Positions 24,089 through 32,744 of a stretch of 64,000 nucleotides of DNA are shown here, in pieces; positions within the stretch are counted from its first letter, which is position 1; every line of letters begins with the position of its first letter. Made by a program: the position numbers and the translations under genes. Source of the stretch: an uncultured Oscillospiraceae bacterium (GTDB taxonomy: Bacteria; Bacillota; Clostridia; Oscillospirales; Acutalibacteraceae); assembly GCA_900545655.1 (NCBI GenBank), contig UQZY01000002.1:32222-96221 (forward strand). Reading direction: 5' to 3'. The notes below the pieces were generated by a model. That model did no database searches. It was not told the origin of the DNA and was given only the letters and a program-made list of their open reading frames with translations.

Positions 24089-25340
24089 GACAGATGTTTT
24101 GGTTATAGGTGGCGGCCCCGCAGGTCTTGCGGCAGCCATTTCGGCTCACAAAAACGGTGCGGACGTCATCCTTATCGAGCGTGAGGCACGCCTCGGCGGA
24201 ATACTTAAGCAGTGCATACATGACGGATTCGGACTTGTTCGTTTTAAAGAAAAGCTTTCAGGTCCCGAGTACGCCGAGCGCTTCATAGACGAGTTCCATG
24301 AACTCGACATAAAGTCAATGCTCCTTACATTCGTTACGGATGTTAAGAAGCTTGACGACGGAACATTCAAGACTACGGTTGTGAGCCGTGAGGGCGTTAC
24401 GGATATTATGTCCAAGTCACTCATACTTGCAACAGGTTGCCGTGAGCGTACAAGCAAGCAGGTTTTCATACACGGTACGAGACCTGCGGGCGTATTTACG
24501 GCAGGCACGGCACAGCACTTTACCAACCTGCTCGGTGAGCTTCCCACGAAGAAGTGCGTTATTCTCGGATCGGGTGATATCGGCCTTATCATGGCGCGTC
24601 GTCTGACTCTTGAAGGCGCAAAGGTTCTCGGTGTTTATGAGGTTAAGCCTACACCGTCAGGTCTTACAAGAAATATACATCAGTGTCTCCACGACTTTGA
24701 TATCCCGCTTCATCTTTCACATACCGTTACACGTGTATTCGGTGAGGACAGACTTACAGCGGTTGAGATTGCACAGGTTGATGATAAGATGAGACCTATA
24801 AAGGGTACAGAGGAAATCATCGAATGTGATGCACTTATCCTTTCGGTTGGACTTATTCCGGAGAATGAGATTGCGGAAAATCTCGGAGTAAAGCTTGACC
24901 CGAGAACAAAGGGTCCGCGTTGTGACGCAAGTCTTATGACAACGGTACCGGGAATTTTCTCATGCGGTAACGCACTTCACGTAAACGACCTTGTTGACTA
25001 TGTATCTGAGAGCGGAGAAACAGCCGGTAAAGCTGCCGCAACATATTCGGGAGCAGAGAGAAAGGTTGTAAGTGTTGAGCCGGGAGATAAGATCCTTTAC
25101 ATCGTTCCGCAGAGCTTAGACACTCTTGCAGACAATTCAAAAACGGTTGTTTACTTCAGAAGCCGTGACGTTTATGATAATAGTATGTTCAGAGTAACAG
25201 TTGACGGAAAAACGGTATTTGAGAAAAAGTATGCGTTCCTTCGTCCGCCGGAGATGGAAAAAGTTATAGTTGACTTTGCATCCTGCGGTGTTACCGAAAA
25301 CAGCGTTATTAAGGCAGAAGTTGAGGTGATAGACAAATGA
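24081..25340 (+). CDS. NAD(P)/FAD-dependent oxidoreductase, GlpB/HcnB-like partner
   Basis: 419 residues with two dinucleotide motifs: VIGGGPAGLAAAISAHKNGA at the N-terminus for FAD and VILGSGDIGLIMARRLTLEGA around 160 for NAD(P), as in pyridine nucleotide-disulfide oxidoreductases. It begins at ATG 24081 (GGGAGGTG at 24067-24074) inside the end of the GlpA-like gene. Together with that protein and the DUF1667 protein it forms the three-part unit common in Clostridia and annotated as an anaerobic glycerol-3-phosphate dehydrogenase. The last 80 residues look like an added beta domain of unknown role. Confidence 0.87.
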   Translation: MIKTDVLVIGGGPAGLAAAISAHKNGADVILIEREARLGGILKQCIHDGFGLVRFKEKLSGPEYAERFIDEFHELDIKSMLLTFVTDVKKLDDGTFKTTVVSREGVTDIMSKSLILATGCRERTSKQVFIHGTRPAGVFTAGTAQHFTNLLGELPTKKCVILGSGDIGLIMARRLTLEGAKVLGVYEVKPTPSGLTRNIHQCLHDFDIPLHLSHTVTRVFGEDRLTAVEIAQVDDKMRPIKGTEEIIECDALILSVGLIPENEIAENLGVKLDPRTKGPRCDASLMTTVPGIFSCGNALHVNDLVDYVSESGETAGKAAATYSGAERKVVSVEPGDKILYIVPQSLDTLADNSKTVVYFRSRDVYDNSMFRVTVDGKTVFEKKYAFLRPPEMEKVIVDFASCGVTENSVIKAEVEVIDK

Positions 25341-25705
25341 GTAAGAGCACAATAGTTTGCATCAACTGCCCTCGTGGTTGTACAATGGAGGTTGAACAGA
25401 ACGGTGACGAGATAAAGGTTGCCGGAAACTTCTGTAAACGCGGTGAGCAGTTTGCACAAAACGAGCTTACGAATCCTATGAGAACAATTTGCTCAACAGT
25501 TCGTACTACATTTGCAGATGCACCGGTTATTCCGTGCAGAGTTTCATGCGACATACCGAAGAATAAGATATTCGACGTTATGGCTGAAATAAATAAGGCA
25601 GTCGTTGACAAGCCGATACACAGAGGAGACGTTATCATCTCTCATGTGCTCGGACTTGAGGCTGACGTAATTGCAACCTCGGATCTTCTTTCCGAGCTCG
25701 CATAA
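25337..25705 (+). CDS. DUF1667 small iron-sulfur-type protein
   Basis: 122 residues, DUF1667 family. The N-terminal cysteines (VCINCPRGC and GNFCKRG) look like a metal- or Fe-S-binding set, and the PMRTICSTVRTTFADAPVIPCRVSCDIPK block is characteristic. The start overlaps the upstream stop (ATGA). The family always travels with GlpA/GlpB-like flavoproteins and is presumed to be their electron-transfer subunit. Confidence 0.88.
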   Translation: MSKSTIVCINCPRGCTMEVEQNGDEIKVAGNFCKRGEQFAQNELTNPMRTICSTVRTTFADAPVIPCRVSCDIPKNKIFDVMAEINKAVVDKPIHRGDVIISHVLGLEADVIATSDLLSELA

Positions 25706-25770
25706 TTAGATTTTATAAGTAAAAGAACAAATTAAAAAATGACAAAACAAAAGAAAAAGGAGTTTTGACT

Positions 25771-27534
25771 ATGGGTTACAAACCGTACAAAGGCTTTGAG
25801 CCAAAGTGGATTAAAGAAGCTGCTCCGGCTGACAGCTACCGTTCCATCTTCCGTTGGGGAGATCCGAACCACTTCAAATTTCCGAAGGAGTCTCTTTACA
25901 ACATGGTAAAGGACAGAATCGGAGTAGATGATGATTATTGCAAAGACTACAAACTTGACACAGGTCTCGAAAAAGTTGATTTTAAAGGCGAATATGCTCC
26001 GAAAATGGCTGCCGAGCACGTAGATTTTTTCAAGAGTGTCTACGGGGATGATTGGTCACAGTCTGACTATGACCGCCTTTCGGTTGCTTACGGACAGACT
26101 GCATATGACCTTTATCGTATGCGTGAACACAAGTTCGACAGTCTTCCTGATATTGTAGTTTATCCGAGTACATCAGAGCAGATTGAAAAGACAGTTGACT
26201 ACTGCGCAAAGAATAAGATTCCTCTTTATGTTTACGGTGGCGGTTCATCGGTAACAAGAGGCGTTGAGCCTGTAAACGGCGGCGTTTCACTCGACATGAG
26301 ACGCAAGTTCACCAAGGTTATAGCCTTCAATGAAGTTGACCAGACAATCACTGTTCAGGCAGGTATGTCGGGTCCTGATCTTGAGAAGCATCTTAACAAC
26401 GCTGTTGCAGAATTCGGCGCAAAGAGAGCTTACACATGCGGTCACTTCCCGCAGTCTTTTGAGTATTCATCAGTAGGCGGCTGGGTAGTAACCAGAGGTT
26501 CAGGTCAGAACTCAACATACTATGGCTGCATCTCAGATATGGTTATCCAGCAGAAATATGCTACTCCGAGAGGAAGAGTTCTTACATCTCACTATCCTCG
26601 TGAGGCTACAGGTCCTAACCTTAATCAGATCATGATGGGCTCAGAGGGCACTTTCGGTGTTCTTACAGAAGTAACACTTAAGGTTTTCCGCTTTATGCCT
26701 GAAAACAGAATCCGTTTCTCATTCATCTTTAAGACATGGGAATCAGCTATGGACTTTGCACGTGAGGCTCTTCAGTCAGAAGCAGGATTCTCATCTGTAT
26801 TCCGTCTTTCAGACCCTGAAGAGACAAACATGATGCTTCGTCTTTACAACGTTGACGAAACTCCTCTTCATCCGCTTCTTGAAAAGCTCGGCTACAAGGA
26901 TATGGAGCGTTGTCTCTTCCTCGGCTTCACTGACGGTGAAAAAGGTTATTGCAGAAACGTTGCAAAGAATATCTATAAAATTGCACTTCAGCACGGCGCT
27001 CTTCCTCTTACAGGTGCTGTATGTAAGGGTTGGGAAAAAGGTAGATTTGATGACCCGTACATGAGAGACTCTCTCCATGATTTCGGTATAATCATCGACA
27101 CAATGGAGTGTACGGTAAACTGGTCAAATATGGCTCAGGTTCACAGAGATGTACGTGCCGTATGTCATGCGCGTCCTGACACGGTTGTAACAACTCATAT
27201 GTCACACTGCTATCCGCAGGGTGCAAATCTCTACTTTATCTTTGTTGCCAAAATTGACAACTCAGAAGACTTCAAAGCATATCATGCAACTATTCTTGAC
27301 GCTATTCAGAAGTCAGGCGCTGCTCTTTCTCACCATCACGGTATCGGTAAGATGTTTGCTCCGTGGCTTGAGGGTGACCTCGGAAGAACTGAGTACGGTG
27401 TTATCAGAGCTCTTAAGGAGTACTTTGATCCTGATTACACAATGAACCCGGGCGGAACAATAGGTCTTGACCTTCCTGAGGATAAGAAGAGATTCCTCCG
27501 TGAGGGCTACAGCGACATGGCTGACCTTAAATAA
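25771..27534 (+). CDS. FAD-binding oxidase of the alkyl-DHAP synthase type
   Basis: 587 residues of the vanillyl-alcohol oxidase/AGPS superfamily. FAD_binding_4 features: VVYPSTSEQIEKTVDYC, YGGGSSVTRGVEP, GHFPQSFEYSSVGGWVVTRGSGQ and IMMGSEGTFGVLTEVTLKVF. Near the C-terminus SHHHGIGK matches the His-His-His motif essential in alkyldihydroxyacetonephosphate synthase. The AGPS-like motifs are clearer than those of lactate or glycolate oxidases. Start ATG 25771 is set by AAAAAGGAG at 25754-25762. It is last in the operon and may share reducing partners with the GlpA/GlpB-like proteins. The substrate is inferred only. Confidence 0.87.
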   Translation: MGYKPYKGFEPKWIKEAAPADSYRSIFRWGDPNHFKFPKESLYNMVKDRIGVDDDYCKDYKLDTGLEKVDFKGEYAPKMAAEHVDFFKSVYGDDWSQSDYDRLSVAYGQTAYDLYRMREHKFDSLPDIVVYPSTSEQIEKTVDYCAKNKIPLYVYGGGSSVTRGVEPVNGGVSLDMRRKFTKVIAFNEVDQTITVQAGMSGPDLEKHLNNAVAEFGAKRAYTCGHFPQSFEYSSVGGWVVTRGSGQNSTYYGCISDMVIQQKYATPRGRVLTSHYPREATGPNLNQIMMGSEGTFGVLTEVTLKVFRFMPENRIRFSFIFKTWESAMDFAREALQSEAGFSSVFRLSDPEETNMMLRLYNVDETPLHPLLEKLGYKDMERCLFLGFTDGEKGYCRNVAKNIYKIALQHGALPLTGAVCKGWEKGRFDDPYMRDSLHDFGIIIDTMECTVNWSNMAQVHRDVRAVCHARPDTVVTTHMSHCYPQGANLYFIFVAKIDNSEDFKAYHATILDAIQKSGAALSHHHGIGKMFAPWLEGDLGRTEYGVIRALKEYFDPDYTMNPGGTIGLDLPEDKKRFLREGYSDMADLK

Positions 27535-27570
27535 TTGTTAACCAGTCTTCATATATAAATCCTATCCAAA

Positions 27571-27607
27571 AAGGAAACGGGCACCGCAAGGTGTCCGTTT
27601 CCTTTTT
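27571..27607 (+). terminator. Terminator of the FAD operon
   Basis: AAGGAAACGGGCACC (27571-27585), loop GCAA, and GGTGTCCGTTTCCTT with a T tail: a long, nearly perfect stem. Confidence 0.9.
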
Positions 27608-27672
27608 GATATCAACTGTCGGATTTCAGAAAAAATGCTTCTTTGTTAATAGTTTTTATCCGTTAAGTAAGT

Positions 27673-28323
27673 GTGCAAAATAAGAATGAACGGCACGAAA
27701 GTTCGGATTTCTTGTGTCAAAAATTTTATACATTGCGACACAAAACATGTCCTATTTTACCTTATGAGAGTTATCCGCATATCATAGTAGATGATACCGT
27801 AGACAAGTTGGAGCGAGAGGGCACGGAATATTGTCTTTGCGAGAAAAATGTGCTAGGATACTATAGAGGAAACAAGGAAAAATATGACCTCATAGACATA
27901 ATAATCATAGGGCTCGGAGGCTTTGAGAAAAAGGATGATGAAACCATCATAGGCTTTCTTGACAACATACTGGACCGAGACCTTGAGCCGCTGATGAGAA
28001 GAAAAATACTTAAAGAGAAATTTGACATAACAACAGATGAAGACTTTATGGAGGTGTTTGATGACATGTGTAACTTAAGCGACGGTGTATATCTTGACGG
28101 AGTGGAAAAAGGTATTATGCAGGGCAAGGCAGAAGGACTCTTGCAAGGTGAAGCTCGTGGCATTGAAAAAGGAATCATGCAGGGCAAAGCAGAGGGTATC
28201 ATACAAAATAAAATTGATATGCTCAGACAGTTTATGTCCAACAATCATACGTTTGAAGAATTTATACAGTTATTCAACATAACCGACAAAAACGAAATAA
28301 AGTTTTTGAAGGAAAATCTGTAA
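27673..28323 (+). pseudogene. Truncated Rpn/PD-(D/E)XK-type nuclease-transposase fragment
   Basis: An open frame of 216 codons from a GTG with no convincing binding site. The readable part (from about residue 30) resembles the C-terminal half of Rpn-type recombination-promoting nucleases. It has YDLIDIIIIGLG, a helical MCNLSDGVY segment and the family-typical EKGIMQGKAEG repeats before the end. The N-terminal nuclease core with its D/E-K motif is missing, so this is probably a remnant. Its last 25 residues (FNITDKNEI, FLKEN) match the partial gene at 63913-64000, showing that the family occurs more than once in the genome. Confidence 0.65.
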
Positions 28324-28353
28324 AAATTTGATATAACAATAGAGGATAAACAA

Positions 28354-28379
28354 AAAAGCAGTCCGGTTGGACTGCTTTT
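28354..28379. terminator. Bidirectional terminator between the Rpn fragment and tRNA-Leu
   Basis: AAAAGCAGTCC (28354-28364), loop GGTT, GGACTGCTTTT (28369-28379), with A-runs on the left that become T-runs for the minus-strand tRNA. Usable from both sides. Confidence 0.85.
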
Positions 28380-28383
28380 CTTT

Positions 28384-28468
28384 TGGTGCACCTGACAGGA
28401 ATCGAACCTGCACCTCTTGCGAGACTAGATCCTAAGTCTAGCGCGTCTGCCAGTTCCGCCACAGGTGC
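28384..28468 (-). tRNA. tRNA-Leu (anticodon UAG)
   Basis: Read on the minus strand it begins GCACCTGTGGCGGAAC and ends CAGGTGC-A-CCA. The acceptor stem GCACCTG/CAGGTGC is perfect. The anticodon stem CTAGA/TCTAG encloses loop CTTAGGA (anticodon TAG). A long variable arm typical of Leu is present, the T arm has TTCGATT, and the CCA end is encoded. Confidence 0.96.
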
Positions 28469-28499
28469 ATGTGAAGTTTTTGTGCAATGCGCAAAAAGT

Positions 28500-28528
28500 A
28501 TTATACATAATCACATGCACCTTTTCAA
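28500..28528 (-). promoter_or_regulatory. tRNA-Leu promoter
   Basis: Minus strand: TTGAAA (complement of 28523-28528), 17-base spacer, TATAAT (complement of 28500-28505). Confidence 0.75.
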
Positions 28529-28551
28529 GACTATGGATAAATATTATTGAG

Positions 28552-28580
28552 TTGAATAATTTGCGGAACCGGCGTACAAT
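28552..28580 (+). promoter_or_regulatory. Promoter of the WYL regulator-queH pair
   Basis: TTGAAT 28552-28557, 17-base spacer, TACAAT 28575-28580. Confidence 0.6.
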
Positions 28581-28641
28581 AAAAGTACGATTAATGGGAC
28601 AACATGTCTCGCAGGGGACTTAATGCATGGGGGTGCAGCGT

Positions 28642-29640
28642 ATGTCCGGAAATAACAATTCAAAATTAAAATTACTTCGTATTTATGACATCCTTTGTGA
28701 AAAGAGTGATGAGGAGCATCCTCTTTCCGCATCGGATATCAGTGCCGAGCTCAGCTTGTTCGGTATCAATTCGGAACGAAAATCGGTATACAGTGATATT
28801 TCTGTGCTTCAGTCATACGGATACGACATCATAAAAGTGTCGCAACCGAAAAAAGGCTTTTATGTAGGTGACAGAGATTTTCAGATTGCCGAAGTGCGTC
28901 TGCTTATAGACGCTGTTCAGTCGGCTAAGTTTATAACCGAGCACAAGACCGAGGAGCTTATTTCAAAGATAGAAAAAAGGCTCAGTAGGTATCAGCGTGA
29001 AATGCTTTCAAAACAGGTATATGTAGACCACAGAAATAAGAACGGCAATGAAAAAATCTATTACACGATAGACTCTCTTTCACAGGCTATAACCGAAAAG
29101 AAAAAGGTGCGTATACACTATATCAAGAGGCGCATTGAGACGGGTGAGAGACCGAAAAACGAGGAGCATGTATACATCGTCACGCCGTACGCCCTTATTT
29201 GGTCAAACGACTATTACTATCTTGTGTGTAACAACAATAAATATGACAATCTCATGCATCTTCGCATTGACAAAATCATTTCAACAAAGGTTTTATCCGA
29301 TGACGGACGCCCGATTTCAGAGGTAAGCAAGTATAAAAACGCTTTTGACGCAGCCGACTATGCCTCAAAGGTATTCAATATGTATTCGGGAAGCCCGGAA
29401 AGGATAAGCCTTATATGTGCAAATTCACTTTGGGACACGGTACGTGACAGATTCGGTGAGGATGTCATGGTTATTGAACGTACAAATGAAACCTTTACCA
29501 TAGCGACAACAGCTGCTCTCAGCGAGGGACTTACGGCATGGATTTTACAGTATGCCGACAGGATGAAGGTGGAATCACCGAGGTCGCTTAAGGATGAGGT
29601 TCTTGAAAAGGCAAGAGCTACGGTGGCGGCGTATGAATAA
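28642..29640 (+). CDS. WYL-domain transcriptional regulator
   Basis: 332 residues: N-terminal winged helix (about 10-75; HPLSASDISAELSLFGINSERKSVYSDISVL) and a WYL domain (about 140-225; SQAITEKKKVRIHYIKRR, YALIWSNDYYYLVCNN), then a WCX extension. WYL proteins sense nucleic acids or nucleotides and regulate varied genes including defence and DNA repair; no target is visible here. ATG 28642 follows GGGGGTG at 28629-28635; ATG 28627 in frame is an alternative. The stop overlaps the start of queH. Confidence 0.88.
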   Translation: MSGNNNSKLKLLRIYDILCEKSDEEHPLSASDISAELSLFGINSERKSVYSDISVLQSYGYDIIKVSQPKKGFYVGDRDFQIAEVRLLIDAVQSAKFITEHKTEELISKIEKRLSRYQREMLSKQVYVDHRNKNGNEKIYYTIDSLSQAITEKKKVRIHYIKRRIETGERPKNEEHVYIVTPYALIWSNDYYYLVCNNNKYDNLMHLRIDKIISTKVLSDDGRPISEVSKYKNAFDAADYASKVFNMYSGSPERISLICANSLWDTVRDRFGEDVMVIERTNETFTIATTAALSEGLTAWILQYADRMKVESPRSLKDEVLEKARATVAAYE

Positions 29641-30271
29641 GGTCAACTACGGTAAGGAACTTGAAAAAAAGCTGTCGCTTATACAGAGGGAGATTGATTC
29701 CCATGGGCTCAGTGTAAGGCCGACTTTATTGCTTCACAGTTGCTGCGGACCGTGCTCTTCATATGTTCTTGAGTACCTTGAGCCGTATTTCAAGATAACG
29801 GTATTTTATTTCAATCCTTGTATTTTTCCTCGGAGTGAGTATCTGCACCGTAAAGAAGTTCAAAAAGAGCTGATAAGTCAGATGAATGGGAACGGGTCGG
29901 AGATAAGCTTCCTGGATGCTGATTATGACCATGATTCATTCCTTGATTTGGTGAAGGGCCATGAAAACGATCCCGAGTGCGGAGAACGCTGCCATATCTG
30001 TTACAGACAAAGGCTTTCGCAGACAGCGGTATATGCAAAGGAAGGCAAATACGATTATTTTACAACTACACTTACGGTGAGTCCTTACAAGGATGCTGAG
30101 ATTTTAAACAAGCTCGGAGCGGAGCTTTCACGCGATTATGAAATCCCTTATCTCTTGTCCGATTTCAAGAAAAAAGAGGGTTATAAGAGATCCATAGAGC
30201 TTAGTAAAGCATACAACCTTTACAGACAGGACTATTGTGGCTGTGAGTTCTCTTTGCGAGACTGCGGATAA
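29633..30271 (+). CDS. queH: Epoxyqueuosine reductase QueH
   Basis: A 212-residue QueH (former DUF208), the oxygen-independent enzyme that reduces epoxyqueuosine to queuosine in tRNA. Conserved Cys motifs are all present: LLHSCCGPCSSYVLE, CGERCHICYRQRL, and YCGCEFSL near the end, which bind the Fe-S cluster and extra iron. ATG 29633 lies inside the end of the WYL gene and is preferred to the upstream 29594. Confidence 0.93.
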   Translation: MNKVNYGKELEKKLSLIQREIDSHGLSVRPTLLLHSCCGPCSSYVLEYLEPYFKITVFYFNPCIFPRSEYLHRKEVQKELISQMNGNGSEISFLDADYDHDSFLDLVKGHENDPECGERCHICYRQRLSQTAVYAKEGKYDYFTTTLTVSPYKDAEILNKLGAELSRDYEIPYLLSDFKKKEGYKRSIELSKAYNLYRQDYCGCEFSLRDCG

Positions 30272-30272
30272 A

Positions 30273-30301
30273 TTGACTTATCTGCGCCGTTGAAGTATAA
30301 T
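30273..30301 (+). promoter_or_regulatory. Promoter of the sugar transferase gene
   Basis: TTGACT 30273-30278, 17-base spacer, TATAAT 30296-30301. Confidence 0.82.
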
Positions 30302-30331
30302 TTACTCCGACTGGAGGGATATATTTTCTCT

Positions 30332-31684
30332 ATGATAAAGAAAAGAAACAATGAAGAGTTCAAGAAAATGATCATGTTTTTCATGTCAATTATCATTCTT
30401 GTTGCTCTTACCGCTATATTTGCATTTACATGGTTTGACATAAATAAAACCATGGAAGTAATGCCTTTCGACACCAAGGGTCACTATCTTATTATTTTAC
30501 TGTATTTCTCTATGCAGTACCTCTTTTCAAGGATTTACGGTGCATTGCAGATAGGCTACTACAAGATGTCTGACATCCTTTATTCGCAGGCACTTACAAC
30601 AATTATCGTGGATATCCTTATGTATGCGGTAATGAGCCTTGTTGCGCGTGAACTTATTTCGCCGGCGCCTGTTGTGATTATGCTATGTATGCAAGTCGTT
30701 GTTATCGCGGTGTGGTCTTTTATAAGCACACATCTTTACAAAAAGCTTTATCCGCCGTATAGACTTGTAGTTATTTACAGCAACCATTCCGCAACTAACC
30801 TTGTGCGTAAAATGGCAGTACGTGACGACCAGTTTCAAATCTGTGAGGCAGTAAGGCTTGAAGAGGGCTTTGACAGAATAAAAGAACGGATTGACTGCTA
30901 TGACGGTGCTATCATATGCGACATACCGGGCTCTGACAGGAATGATCTTCTTAAGTACTGCTTTGATAACAATAAACGTACCTACGTAACTCCTAAGATT
31001 TCGGATATACTTATCCGTGCCGGAGAAAATATTCATCTTTTTGATACACCGTTGCTCCTTTGCAAAAACAGCGGACTTACCTTTGAAGAGAGATTTTTCA
31101 AGAGAATTCTCGACATCCTTGTTGCAACGCTGGGGCTTATTGTGATGAGTCCGTTTATGCTTATAACGGCGCTTGCCATTAAAATTCAGGACGGCGGTCC
31201 GGTTTTCTTTAAACAGGACAGAGTTACAAAGGATGGAAAGGTTTTCAAGATAATCAAATTCCGCAGTATGAAGGTTGATGCCGACGCCGACAGAGGCGGG
31301 GAGGCTCATTCCGCCACGGTTGATGATGACAGAATCACACCGGTAGGAAGGGTAATCCGCGCCTGCAGGATGGACGAGTTCCCGCAGATATTCAATATCC
31401 TTAAGGGAGATATGTCAGTTGTGGGACCGAGACCAGAGTGCGTTGAAAATGTTGAAAGGTACCTACAGGAAGTACCTGAATTTGCATACAGGCACAAGGT
31501 TAAGGCCGGTCTTACCGGTTATGCACAGATTTACGGCAAGTACAACACAACTGCGTATGATAAGCTCAAGCTGGATTTATTTTACATCGAAAACTATTCC
31601 ATAAGAACAGATCTTCGACTTATTTTTATGACCGTAAAGGTGCTCTTTATGAAGGAGAGTACCGAGGGCTTTGATGAAACCTAA
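30332..31684 (+). CDS. Polyprenyl-phosphate sugar-1-phosphate transferase (exopolysaccharide initiation)
   Basis: 450 residues. Four membrane segments in the first 150 residues, a CoA-binding-like cytoplasmic domain, a fifth re-entrant hydrophobic helix (about 270-295), and the catalytic bacterial sugar transferase domain (PF02397). Motifs in that domain are GGPVFFKQDRVTKDGKVFKIIKFRSMK, RMDEFPQIFNILKGDMSVVGPRP and the GLTGYAQIYGKYNTTAYDKL block. It loads the first sugar phosphate onto undecaprenyl phosphate. ATG 30332 follows GGAGGG with long spacing. No other polysaccharide genes are next to it. Confidence 0.9.
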   Translation: MIKKRNNEEFKKMIMFFMSIIILVALTAIFAFTWFDINKTMEVMPFDTKGHYLIILLYFSMQYLFSRIYGALQIGYYKMSDILYSQALTTIIVDILMYAVMSLVARELISPAPVVIMLCMQVVVIAVWSFISTHLYKKLYPPYRLVVIYSNHSATNLVRKMAVRDDQFQICEAVRLEEGFDRIKERIDCYDGAIICDIPGSDRNDLLKYCFDNNKRTYVTPKISDILIRAGENIHLFDTPLLLCKNSGLTFEERFFKRILDILVATLGLIVMSPFMLITALAIKIQDGGPVFFKQDRVTKDGKVFKIIKFRSMKVDADADRGGEAHSATVDDDRITPVGRVIRACRMDEFPQIFNILKGDMSVVGPRPECVENVERYLQEVPEFAYRHKVKAGLTGYAQIYGKYNTTAYDKLKLDLFYIENYSIRTDLRLIFMTVKVLFMKESTEGFDET

Positions 31685-31705
31685 AAATAAATATGTCAGA
31701 TAAAT

Positions 31706-31749
31706 ACAAATTGCTCTGTCGGGTAGGCGGGGTAATTTGTTATTTTTTT
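31706..31749 (+). terminator. Terminator after the sugar transferase
   Basis: ACAAATTGCTCT (31706-31717) pairs, with some G-T pairs, with GGGGTAATTTGT (31729-31740), followed by TATTTTTTT. Confidence 0.7.
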
Positions 31750-31754
31750 AACAC
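31737..31754. promoter_or_regulatory. Candidate Rex (redox) operator upstream of the hydrogenase locus
   Basis: TTGTTAT-TTTT-TTAACAC matches the clostridial Rex consensus TTGTTAANNNNTTAACAA at 12 of its 14 fixed positions. It overlaps the U-tract of the preceding terminator, which lowers confidence. The remaining gap to 32060 is AT-rich leader with no gene seen. Confidence 0.3.
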
Positions 31755-31868
31755 ATGATTGTATTATTTGGGACATTTTTTCTTGTTGATAATTTACAAT
31801 GAAAATCAAACAAAAGTATTAAAAACACAGAAAAATAATTATCGGACGCCTTGCAGCGGACTTATTTG

Positions 31869-31896
31869 TTGACATCGTTGAATTTAATAGTTTAAA
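31869..31896 (+). promoter_or_regulatory. Candidate promoter of the Crp/Fnr-hydrogenase operon
   Basis: TTGACA 31869-31874, 16-base spacer, TTTAAA 31891-31896. The -10 is poor, as expected for an activated promoter. A leader of about 160 bases follows, with a GC-rich hairpin (GCC-TGCG-GGC) and T7 near 31971-31999. Confidence 0.45.
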
Positions 31897-32060
31897 GTGA
31901 AAGAGGAATTATATCGGATTAATCGGAATATTTTTAACTGACAGAACATTTTAACTGCCTGTTTTTGTTTGCCTGCGGGCGACTGTTTTTTTGCGTCATT
32001 TTTTTAAAAGAATTTCGGAAAATTTGTTAAGAAAGGACAAGATACGAAGGTAAAAGAGAA

Positions 32061-32744
32061 TTGAAAAGCATAAATTTATTTGAAGGTTTAACGGAAAGAG
32101 AGATAAAGAAGATATGCTCCGATAAGGAGTGCAGAAAAACTGCATATTCAGAGGGAGATATCATCTTTTCAAAGGAAAAATTTGAAAGGGCAATCGGAAT
32201 AATCCTTGAGGGCAGGGCGTCTGTTTATACGCCTGACGGGAGTGTCATGATAAGGAGACTTAAAAAGCACGATTGCTTTGGGATTGCTACGCTTTTTAAC
32301 GATGAGAACAGATATATCTCAAAAATAGTTGCAATAGATTATTGCAAGGTTTTTTTTATTCCTGAGCGTGTTGTAATTGACTTTGTTGAGGAGTATCCGA
32401 GGTTTGCCATTAATTGTATCGCTCTTCAGAGCAAAAAAACCAGATATCTCAACATTCTTATTGACATATACTCATCCTCGAGTGTGACGATGAAACTTTC
32501 AAAATATCTGTTGGAGGGAGAAGCAAATGCAGGTTTTTTGCAGGAGTTTTCACCGACAAGGCTTTCAAACATACTCAGTATAGGCAGAGCCTCTCTTTAC
32601 AGGGCTCTTGAAGAGTTTGAAAATACAGGTGCAATAAAAACGGAAGGAAAGAAAATAATTGTATCTGATATGGAAATTTTAAAAAAATTTGCAAATGGCA
32701 GTATGAAAGGAGATAACCATGAAGAAGAAACTAACAACAGTTAA
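32061..32744 (+). CDS. Crp/Fnr-family regulator at the head of the hydrogenase locus
   Basis: 227 residues: cyclic-nucleotide-binding beta-barrel (about 5-115) and a Crp-type winged helix (about 150-215; LSNILSIGRASLYRALEEFENTGAIK). The Fnr N-terminal cysteine cluster is not obvious: Cys20 and Cys25 are there but in the wrong spacing, so the sensed signal is open. Start TTG 32061 with GAAGG at 32046-32050. It overlaps the nuoE-like gene by 26 bases, so it is translated with the hydrogenase genes and is the likely local regulator. Confidence 0.85.
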   Translation: MKSINLFEGLTEREIKKICSDKECRKTAYSEGDIIFSKEKFERAIGIILEGRASVYTPDGSVMIRRLKKHDCFGIATLFNDENRYISKIVAIDYCKVFFIPERVVIDFVEEYPRFAINCIALQSKKTRYLNILIDIYSSSSVTMKLSKYLLEGEANAGFLQEFSPTRLSNILSIGRASLYRALEEFENTGAIKTEGKKIIVSDMEILKKFANGSMKGDNHEEETNNS

